The position numbers were made by a program, and so were the translations under genes. Shown here piece after piece: positions 1 to 12,100 of a stretch of 64,000 nt of DNA (position 1 is its first letter; the number at the start of each line of letters is the position of its first letter). This DNA is from Nematostella vectensis. Its lineage: Eukaryota > Cnidaria > Anthozoa > Actiniaria > Edwardsiidae. The stretch is taken from positions 14,811,181 through 14,875,180 of the forward strand of contig NC_064036.1 of NCBI RefSeq assembly GCF_932526225.1. Direction: 5' to 3'. The notes beneath the pieces were generated by a model that saw only the letters and a list, made by a program, of their open reading frames with translations, was not told the DNA's origin and made no database searches.

Positions 1-134
1 TGGGCGGCACGCGCTTCCGGCTTATGGCCGCAACAAAGCAACTTCATCGCTTACGAATCAGCCAAGAAGTTTCTATATTAGAATTCCAAAAAAAAGACCT
101 TATTCTCACTAATAAAAACACCATTCTATATCAG

Positions 135-3100
135 CCTGGATCAAGAATGTCTATAAAGTCGTCAAGTGCGGATCGCAGTTTACCAATGCCGCTACTTCTT
201 TGGCCAGCCTTGCCTTCGGTATCTATCAAGCCATAGAAGGCTGTTGTGGGCGTTTTCCAGAAGCCTGTGAATATCGCGACGAGTTTAATAACTTGAAAAC
301 TCAGGTAGAAGAGAAAAGCGTCCTGGCAGACAACTTACAGCTGCAAGGTATGGCTTACAGAAATGCTAACGTTATTTACCATTAACGCTCCAGGTCAGTC
401 GCCATATTTCGGCTTAGCAAAACACCAAGTATAAGTAAGCACTCTTTTCCATCGGCTTTTCTGGATCTTCCATTGCGATATCTTCAACTGAATTTAGTCA
501 ATAAAGTTTAAACTTTGTTTGATGTGTTTATTTCAATATTATTTTATAATCTGTCTTCCAATATTGAAATAAAACAATAACAAATACATGGCTTACTCTT
601 TAACGGCCTGGTGAAAGATTATCCATTAAAGTGACGGGGTAATCGTCCAATCTTTTAGGATATAAAACTCTAATATCTGATATCCCTTATGGGGTGTTTT
701 TTTTTTTTTTTTCGCTTCCGCTAGGCCTAGACGGATTATTCTCGAAAAATGACTTAAACTTTTTTCTGGCACTTCTAAAAGCTATAGATTCGTTCAAAAT
801 TATCTAAAATTCTTTTTCTTTAAAATGGGTCATATGTCAAATATAAAATGAAAGTGCAAATGAAAACACGCAGTTTCCAAAAGGCCTGATCAAACCTGAT
901 TTAATTCCATATCCATTCCTCTTTAGGGCCCCCGAATGGTTTTTGGCGAGCACTTGCGAGCTTGCGAGTACCCCGTTTTTTTATGCGAGCCCGAGCATTT
1001 ATAAGCGAAAAAAATTTGCGCGAGCATTAGCCGAAAACTGCAAGCACATCGAAATTTCGGGGGACCATCCGGGGGCCTTATCTAGTGAATGCTAAATAAG
1101 AATCAGGCAACTCACGTTGAGGCAATTGCACTAGTCGGTGCTGTCTTCAAGAAAAACTCAATTTCACTTCGCACGAAAAAAAAAATGTAACTATTTGTTT
1201 TTTTCACTGTTTGAAAATTCAAAAAATCGCAGTTTTTACTCTACAATGCCCGAATTTTTTAAAAAATTCTTTTGATGTCTAAAACTATTTAAAAAACCAG
1301 AATAATCGGCTAGCCCTAGCTTTCGCCAACCTTTACACACTTAGTGGATCATCACATACTGATAAATACTGGACATGAATTCAGTCAGAAAAAGAGACAA
1401 TTCAGAAAAAAAACTGAAATTGTGTTTGTGTTTTAGTGTTTTAGGGTTCGACCACACCACACCCAAAGTGATATCCTATAAGTTTTCTATGTTTTTAGGG
1501 GAGTCCCTCAGCAGGTTTATGGTGACTAAAAGGCAAAATTTATTTTTTGCAGCTAAAAATCTTCAAGTCTGGGTCGAAAATAACATCGATAAGTACTCTG
1601 AATTGTACGACGAATTGATGGATATTAACAGAGAGCAGGATCTCTACTTGGAAAGCATAAATCCTAATATTGAAACTACATTGAACAACGAAGAGAAGAA
1701 TATCATGGTAGGCATCCGTATTTACTTGTTTGGACTCAAGTTATTTCGATCTCAGAAGAAAGGACCCATCATTTTGTTTTTGTGACCATCATAAAAGTGC
1801 AAAAATTTTAAATACATTTGTGCATTATGTTGGCAAAATCCTTGAACGTTTATTTAAGACAAAGTGACAAAGAGACAAAAGAGAGTGACAAAGAGACAAA
1901 GGAGAGTTGGTTAGCAGGCCCGGCAAACGCCGAAGGAGACATCCAACATAAAAATGTTAACTAAACACCCCCTCACGTGATCACGATCACAAAAATACCG
2001 CTTACTGATTTCTTTGAAACTCTGCTATCTTTTTACAAATCTTTTTAATATTTGTTTTTTATAATTTTGTGTGTTTTTAAAATATCGCTATCGTCGAGCG
2101 ACGTTAAAATTTTATAGAGAATAGAGCATTCTATCGAACAACCTCAGTAGCATTCCCATGGCAAGCAAAATAAAAAGGCATTTGTCCGAATCTGCATCAA
2201 TACTGTAGAGTTTGAAAATTCTAAGTGCGATATTGATAGAAATAACGATGCTTTGTCTACTCCACTTGTACGGTACGCTCGAGCCTGGTCATAGGGTTAA
2301 TGTGACGTGAACGCCGCGTTTTCTAACCAGTCACCTTCAATATGTTTGAAAGTGAATGACTTTACGTTAAGATTTTACAAATCTCTCTCAAATTCACAAA
2401 CTGCGAATAGATAGATGCATAAGCTTGCCTGCCAACCGCCCTCTTCTTTAATTGGTTATAAGCTATTTTAAAGAATTTTCTCAACTTAAAAATTATCCAT
2501 GATGATTTCCCCTCCTCCCATTAGTTTTAAATTATTCAGTCGGAAAAGTATGAAATCAAACCCAAGCCTCCAAATTATTATTTTGTAAATGAGTTATTTC
2601 AAGACACCACCGTGCATCAATCCTATTTTTCTTATAGGATGCCATCAAGGCAAAGAACAACACCAAGGAGGAACTGGATTACCTTCAAGTATCCGACATG
2701 TATGAATCAGCCATTGACAACGCCATGAATATCGGTTTCCCCCTATTAGGACTTTTAGTCAGCGGTGGATTCGCAACCTACAAATACGCCAAGAAAAATA
2801 GAGCTCAGAAGGAGGTTTTCAAGGTATGTCTACAAAAACCTTTTATCAACACTGCAGGCTAGAAATCAAAGGCTTGAATCAATTGTATTATAGGATGAAA
2901 TTTCGTTTACATTGTTTCAGAAATCCTTATATCAATTACTTGTTTATTTGTGAATCGTAGCTCGAGAGAAGAAATGCCATCCGACTCAAGACATCCCCTG
3001 ACGCTAAAATTGCAAAACGGAAAACAAACTTGATCACAAGTTTCAAAACCGCGTACAGACAAATAAAGAACACACTGAATACCAAGTTCGCCAGGTCGAT

Positions 3101-6100
3101 CAAAATCGTTAAGGGTCTTGGCAAAGCATTTGGCATTGCACTAGGTTTCTTTTCCTCAGGTAAGAATCGAACTTCTTTAAAACATCCACCTCGGGCTGTA
3201 CCACAACATCTACCGCGCACTGCACCACAACATCTACCGCGCACTGTACAGCAACATCTAACGCGCACTGCACCACAACATCTTCACCGCGCACTGCACC
3301 ACAACATCTACCGCGCACTGTACCACAACATCTACCGCGCACTGTACCACAACATCTACCGCGCACTGCACCACAACATCTACCGCGCACTGCACCACAA
3401 CATCTACCGCGCACTGTACCACAACATCTACCGCGCACTGCACCACAACATCTACCGCGCACTGTACCGCAACATCTACCGCGCACTGCACCACAACATC
3501 TACCGCGCACTGTACCGCAACATCTACCGCGCACTGCACCACAACATCTACCGCCCACTGTACCACAACATCTACCGCGCACTGCACAGCAACATCTAGA
3601 GCGCACTGCACCACAACATCTTAACCGCGCACTGCACCACAACATCTTCACCGCGCACTGCACCACAACATCTACCGCGCACTGCACCACAACATCTACC
3701 GCGCACTGTACCACAACATCTACCGCGCACTGTACCGCAACATCTACCGCGCACTGTACAGCAACATCTACCGCGCACTGTACCGCAACATCTACCACGC
3801 ACTGTACCACAACATCTACCGCGCACTGCACCACAACATCTACCGGGCACTGTACCACAACATCTACCGCGCACTGTACCACAACATCTACCGCGCACTG
3901 TACCACAACATCTACCGCGCACTGCACCACAACATCTACCGCGCACTGTACAGCAACATCTACCGCGCACTGTACCACAACATCTATCGCGCACTGTACC
4001 ACAACATCTACCGCGCACTGTACCGCAACATCTACCGCGCACTGCACCACGACATCTACCGCGCACTGTACCACAACATCAACCGCGCACTGCACCACAA
4101 CATCTACCGCGCACTGTACCACAACATCTACCGCGCACTGTACCACAACATCTACCGCGCACTGCACCACAACATCTACCGCGCACTGCACCACAACATC
4201 TACCGCGCACTGCACCACAACATCTACCGCGCACTGCACCACAACATCTACCGCGCACTGCACCACAACATCTACCGCGCACTGCACCACAACATCTACC
4301 GCGCACTGTACCACAACATCTACCGCGCACTGCACCACAACATCTACCGCGCACAGTACCGCAACATCTACCGCGCACTGTACCGCAACATCTACCGCGC
4401 ACTGTACCACAACATCTTCACCGCGCACTGCACCACAACATCTACCGCGCACTGTACAGCAACATCTATCGCGCACTGTACCGCAACATCTACCACGCAC
4501 TGTACCGCAATATCTACCACGCACAGTACCACAACATCTACCGCGCACTGTACCGCAACATCTACCGCGCACTGCACAGCAACATCTACCGCGCACTGTA
4601 CCACAACATCTACCGCGCACTGTACAGCAACATCTACCGCGCACTGCACCACAACATCTACCGCGCACTGTACCACAACATCTACCGCGCACTGTACCAC
4701 AACATCTACCGCGCACTGTACAGCAACATCTAACGCGCACTGTACAGCAACATCTACCGCGCACTGTACCACAACATCTACCGCGCACTGTACCACAACA
4801 TCTACCGCGCACTGTACAGCAACATCTACCGCGCACTGTACCACAACATCAACCGCGCACTGTACCACAACATCTACCGCGCACTGTACCGCAACATCTA
4901 CCGCGCACTGTACCACAACATCTACCGCGCACTGTACAGCAACATCTATCGCGCACTGTACCACAACATCTACCGCGCACAGTACCGCAACATCTACCGC
5001 GCACTGCACCACGACATCTACCGCGCACTGTACCACAACATCAACCGCGCACTGCACCACAACATCTACCGCGCACTGTACCACAACATCTACCGCGCAC
5101 TGTACCACAACATCTACCGCGCACTGCACCACAACATCTACCGCGCACTGTACAGCAACATCTATCGCGCACTGTACCGCAACATCTACCACGCACTGTA
5201 CCGCAATATCTACCACGCACAGTACCACAACATCTACCGCGCACTGTACCGCAACATCTACCGCGCACTGCACAGCAACATCTACCGCGCACTGTACCAC
5301 AACATCTACCGCGCACTGTACAGCAACATCTATCGCGCACTGCACCACAACATCTACCGCGCACTGTACCACAACATCTACCGCGCACTGTACCACAACA
5401 TCTACCGCGCACTGTACAGCAACATCTAACGCGCACTGTACAGCAACATCTACCGCGCACTGTACCACAACATCTACCGCGCACTGTACCACAACATCTA
5501 CCGCGCACTGTACAGCAACATCTACCGCGCACTGTACCACAACATCAACCGCGCACTGTACCACAACATCTACCGCGCACTGTACCGCAACATCTACCGC
5601 GCATTGTACCACAACATCTACCGCGCACTGTACAGCAACATCTATCGCGCACTGTACCGCAACATCTACCACGCACTGTACCGCAACATCTACCACGCAC
5701 TGTACCACAACATCTACCGCGCACTGTACCACAACATCTACCGCGCACTGTACAGCAACATCTACCGCGCACTGCACCACAACATCTACCGCGCACTGTA
5801 CCACAACATCTACCGCGCACTGTACCACAACATCTACCGCGCACTGTACAGCAACATCTAACGCGCACTGTACAGCAACATCTACCGCGCACTGTACCAC
5901 AACATCTACCGCGCACTGTACCACAACATCTACCGCGCACTGTACAGCAACATCTACCGCGCACTGTACCACAACATCAACCGCGCACTGTACCACAACA
6001 TCTACCGCGCACTGTACCGCAACATCTACCGCGCACTGTACCACAACATCTACCGCGCACTGTACAGCAACATCTATCGCGCACTGTACCACAACATCTA

Positions 6101-9100
6101 CCGCGCACAGTACCGCAACATCTACCGCGCACTGCACCACGACATCTACCGCGCACTGTACCACAACATCAACCGCGCACTGCACCACAACATCTACCGC
6201 GCACTGTACCACAACATCTACCGCGCACTGTACCACAACATCTACCGCGCACTGCACCACAACATCTACCGCGCAATGCACCACAACATCTACCGCGCAC
6301 TGTACAGCAACATCTACCGCGCACTGTACCGCAACATCTACCGCGCACTGTACCACAACATCTTCACCGCGCACTGCACCACAACATCTACCGCGCACTG
6401 TACAGCAACATCTATCGCGCACTGTACCGCAACATCTACCACGCACTGTACCGCAATATCTACCACGCACAGTACCACAACATCTACCGCGCACTGTACC
6501 GCAACATCTACCGCGCACTGCACAGCAACATCTACCGCGCACTGTACCACAACATCTACCGCGCACTGTACAGCAACATCTACCGCGCACTGCACCACAA
6601 CATCTACCGCGCACTGTACCACAACATCTACCGCGCACTGTACCACAACATCTACCGCGCACTGTACAGCAACATCTAACGCGCACTGTACAGCAACATC
6701 TACCGCGCACTGTACCACAACATCTACCGCGCACTGTACCACAACATCTACCGCGCACTGTACAGCAACATCTACCGCGCACTGTACCACAACATCAACC
6801 GCGCACTGTACCACAACATCTACCGCGCACTGTACCGCAACATCTACCGCGCATTGTACCACAACATCTACCGCGCACTGTACAGCAACATCTATCGCGC
6901 ACTGTACCGCAACATCTACCACGCAATGTACCGCAACATCTACCACGCACTGTACCACAACATCTAACGCGCACTGCACCACAACATCTACCGCGCACTG
7001 CACCACAACATCTACCGCGCACTGTACAGCAACATCTACCGCGCACTGCACCACAACATCTACCGCGCACTGCACCACAACATCTACCGCGCACTGAACA
7101 GCAACATCTACCGCGCACTGAACAGCAACATCTACCGCGCACTGTACCGCAACATCTACCGCGCACTGTACCGCAACATCTACCGCGCACTGTACAGCAA
7201 CATCTACCGCGCACTGTACCACAACATCTACCGCGCACTGTACAGCAACATCTACCGCGCACTGTACCACAACATCTACCGCGCACTGTACCACAACATC
7301 TACCGCGCACTGTACCGCAACATCTACCGCGCACTGTACCGCAACATCTACCGCGCACTGTACCACAACATCTACCGCGCACTGTTCAGCAACATCTACC
7401 GCGCACTGTACCACAACATCTACCGCGCACTGTACAGCAACATCTACCGCGCACTGCACCAAAACATCTACCGCGCACTGTACCACAACATCTACCGCGC
7501 ACTGTACCGCAACATCTACCGCGCACTGTACCGCAACATCTACCGCGCACTGTACAGCAACATCTACCGCGCACTGCACCACAACATCTACCGCGCACTG
7601 TACCGCAACATCTACCGCGCACTGTACAGCAAAATCTATTTCGCACTGTACAGCAAAAATCTATTGCGCACTGTACCACACTACCGCGCACTGTACCGCA
7701 ACATCTACCGCGCACTGTACCACAACATCTTTACCGCGCACTGCACCACAACATCTACCGCGCACTGTACAGCAACATCTATCGCGCACTGTACCGCAAC
7801 ATCTACCACGCACTGTACCGCAATATCTACCACGCACAGTACCACAACATCTACCGCGCACTGTACCGCAACATCTACCGCGCACTGCACAGCAACATCT
7901 ACCGCGCACTGTACCACAACATCTACCGCGCACTGTACAGCAACATCTACCGCGCACTGCACCACAACATCTACCGCGCACTGTACCACAACATCTACCG
8001 CGCACTGTACCACAACATCTACCGCGCACTGTACAGCAACATCTAACGCGCACTGTACAGCAACATCTACCGCGCACTGTACCACAACATCTACCGCGCA
8101 CTGTACCACAACATCAACCGCGCACTGTACCACAACATCTACCGCGCACTGTACCGCAACATCTACCGCGCATTGTACCACAACATCTACCGCGCACTGT
8201 ACAGCAACATCTATCGCGCACTGTACCGCAACATCTACCGCGCACTGTACCGCAACATCTACCGCGCACTGTACCGCAACATCTACCGCGCACTGTACAG
8301 CAACATCTACCGCGCACTGCACCACAACATCTACCGCGCACTGTACCACAACATCTACCGCGCATTGTACCACAACATCTACCGCGCACTGTACAGCAAC
8401 ATCTATCGCGCACTGTACCACAACATCTACCGCGCACTGTACCGCAACATCTACCACGCACTGTACCGCAACATCTACCACGCACTGTACCACAACATCT
8501 AACGCGCACTGCACCACAACATCTACCGCGCACTGCACCACAACATCTACCGCGCACTGTACAGCAACATCTACCGCGCACTGCACCACAACATCTACCG
8601 CGCACTGCACCACAACATCTACCGCGCACTGAACAGCAACATCTACCGCGCACTGAACAGCAACATCTACCGCGCACTGTACCGCAACATCTACCGCGCA
8701 CTGTACCGCAACATCTACCGCGCACTGTACAGCAACATCTACCGCGCACTGTACCACAACATCTACCGCGCACTGTACAGCAACATCTACCGCGCACTGT
8801 ACCACAACATCTACCGCGCACTGTACCACAACATCTACCGCGCACTGTACCGCAACATCTACCGCGCACTGTACCGCAACATCTACCGCGCACTGTACCA
8901 CAACATCTACCGCGCACTGTACAGCAACATCTACCGCGCACTGTACCACAACATCTTCACCGCGCACTGTACCACAATATCTACCGCGCACTGTACCACA
9001 ACATCTACCGCGCACTGTACAGCAACATCTACCGCGCACTGTACCACAACATCTACCGCGCACTGTACAGCAACATCTACCGCGCACTGCACCACAACAT

Positions 9101-12100
9101 CTACCGCGAACTGTACCACAACATCTACCGCGCACTGTACCGCAACATCTACCGCGCACTGTACCGCAACATCTACCGCGCACTGTACAGCAACATCTAC
9201 CGCGCACTGCACCACAACATCTACCGCGCACTGTACCGCAACATCTACCGCGCACTGTACCGCAACATCTACCGCGCACTGTACAGCAAAATCTATTTCG
9301 CACTGTACAGCAAAAATCTATTGCGCACTGTACCACACTACCGCGCACTGTACCGCAACATCTACCGCACACTGCACCACAACATCTTCCGCGCACTGTA
9401 CCGCAACATCTACGCACACTGCACCACAACATCTACCGCGCACTGTACAGCAACATCTACCGCGCACTGTACAGCAACATCTATCGCGCACTGCACCACA
9501 ACATCTACCGCGCACTGTACAGCAACATCTACCGCGCACTGTACAGCAAAAATCTATTGCGCACTGTACCACGACATCTACCGCGCACTGCACCACAACA
9601 TCTACCGCGCACTGTACCACAACATCTATCCCGATGAAAAAGTTTAACTGAACTTGATTCAAATTGTTGCGCAGACTTAAAATTTATGTTTTCTTTATTT
9701 CAGGGATGGAAATTTATTCCATCATTTCTACCCTTAAGGAATGCGAAAAAAGACGAGATAATGCAAAGGAGGCGAGGGACTTTACTGCAAAAGCTCTAGC
9801 CAACTTTGATGAAGCCATTAAGAATATCACTACTTCAAAGAACATCATGTACTCGGTAAAAATACAGCAAAGTAATATAGTACCTATTAGGGCATGACAA
9901 AGAAAGATAACCTTTATTAAATGGAAGACATTCGAGGATCTGCCCTCTCTGTCTACCAGGATACATCTTAAGTTAAAGCCCTTGTAATGTAGATAATAAG
10001 AGTGTATTTTTAAAGTTATTCCCTCGTTATTAAGGACTGTTTTTAAGGTCTTGACAAAAGCCGGACACACCAACAACTGTTTTCGTCTTCTCTCGACGAA
10101 AACGTCGTCTTTTCTCGACGAAAACGCCATACATTGTTTTTATCCATGTATTAAACTCGATTTTTATCATGACATTCCGTTTTTTTCTATATGATTCCTG
10201 TAAAACACGGGAAACAAGCAGGTGACTCATTAGGTCCTCGTGCATTTATTGTTTATTCAACAGGCTTTTGAGGAAGTACGAAAGGAACTGGTCGCGGAAG
10301 ACTTGATGAAGCTGCTAGTAGACATCAAGCAAGTAGTGGATAATACTAATCCTACACCTGAACTGGTAAGTACAAGAGAAATTGTGATTAAGATCCGTAT
10401 AGTCAGCCCCTTTTTTCTGTTGTTGTTTTATTGGAAGACACATTATGTGTCAAAAGCCATCCAAAAACAAACTTTTGTGCTTTATTTGCCTTAATCAAAT
10501 AGAAAATAAGGCAAATGCGTTTTCAAAACAGCCGATTAAAAAGGATATTTTCACACTTACTATTTTGCTAGGATGACCAACAGGCGGCTGACAGAGGCTA
10601 ATCTCAATGATGTGTTATATACGGCCTTATTTGTCCAGGGGTAGAGCTGGGCAACTCTAAGTTATTGTTTTTTTCTTTCTTGAATTATAAACAAAAGAAA
10701 GGAAGGGACTTCACATGCTGTGGTTGCTTGAAATGAGAGGATAGTTCTTGCAAATGTTTATATCCTTTTGAAATCATCTTAATCGTGTTTCACCAGATCG
10801 AAGCCGCCAATGGAATCGAGAACTACAGATTAAATATGCCATCGGATATCTCCCCAAACCAGACGTATGATCACCAAATAAACTTGATCAAAAGTTTAAG
10901 GCAGATCCCTTTTACTCTCAGCTGTTACACACAAAAGGTAATCCTTTTCACTCCTTGCCTGACTTGCCTTGACAAATAGATAACAACATCGTTTATCTTA
11001 TAAATGGATATGTTTATACCATAAAAATACGATATCTTTTCTCGAGTTTTGACGCGGATTACGGAAAATGCGTTGTGTTCTTCTCACTGGATGATTGGAT
11101 GTTTTATGCTTAGAACTTCAGACCGCCACTTGAAAATTGTTTTCGCATAAACTCACGACTCGTACGGAGTTGTGGTATCGACTATCTGTCTTTGTGTTTA
11201 GAGCAAAATCCTGTGAAAGAATCATCTCAATGCAGAATTTATAGCGAAGATGTTCCCAGGTTTTTCATCATTCATGAATTATTATTTCACTAAGCAATTC
11301 CCTGAACACGTAGTTATCCATTTAATCGCTTAAGCCTCAATTAATTTCTTGAAAATTTGGCCGCTTTTAAAGTCTCTCGCGGGCAACTGTTTTTAAAAAT
11401 GCGTTTAAATTAAAACCCCTTAAGAAGCCCCTTCAAAGCGATCGATCTGATCTTTGGCGAACATAATCACCAATTTCTCTGGTTTGCAAATTTTGAAATA
11501 AAAATTAGATATTTTAACTAGAAGTAAAGTGCTCGAGCTCAGATTAGATAGCCATTCCATTGAAAGAGTAAAATCTATATTCTTATAGATTTGCCTTGGG
11601 GAAGTTCGCACATTTTCCATCCATAAGCCATATTTATACAACACCCCCTTTTCGTTGCAGCCACTGTCTTGGCTGATCACTAAACCTTTGTTTCATGCTT
11701 TCTCTATTTGTTTTATAAGAGAAAAGGAACAAAAACAAATTTCTTGTAGTATTTTATTAAACAAAATAAATTATTCAATTGAAGGTCTGATAATCAAAAC
11801 ACGCAATCTGATTAGTTGGGGAGGGGACTTGCAGTCATAGTTATTTTGGAAAAAAAGTATAGTTAAAAAAGGCTGCTTTTGGTAGTTGAGTGGGGAGGGG
11901 CACATCCCCTGTTCCCACCCCTAGCTGTATGTCTGTGCATACACAGTAACTATTTGGATCTAAGTGGTGGCCATTAAAATAGCTATTGAAATGATTACTG
12001 TTCATGTGTTAAAGTATAGTGTACTATACAGTATTAATAATCTCCTGCTTCACTCTTCAAAAAATTCTGTAAAGAAAGTACACTGCAGTATTCAATTGAG

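Noticed and set aside
1375-1785. 136-codon ORF with an ATG at 1375
   Set aside because: Only 1553-1707 behaves as an exon (AG before, GT after, phases fit neighbours). The rest is intron read-through.
3109-9432. Long ORFs of up to about 800 codons on both strands encoding VDVVVQCA-, RCCGTVRG- or RALYHNIY-type repeats
   Set aside because: The 24-bp unit is a multiple of three and lacks stops in several frames, so long ORFs are automatic. The array sits between good splice sites of an intron.
3187-9632. CRISPR array
   Set aside because: Units are contiguous with no unique spacers and no cas genes, and the window is eukaryotic.
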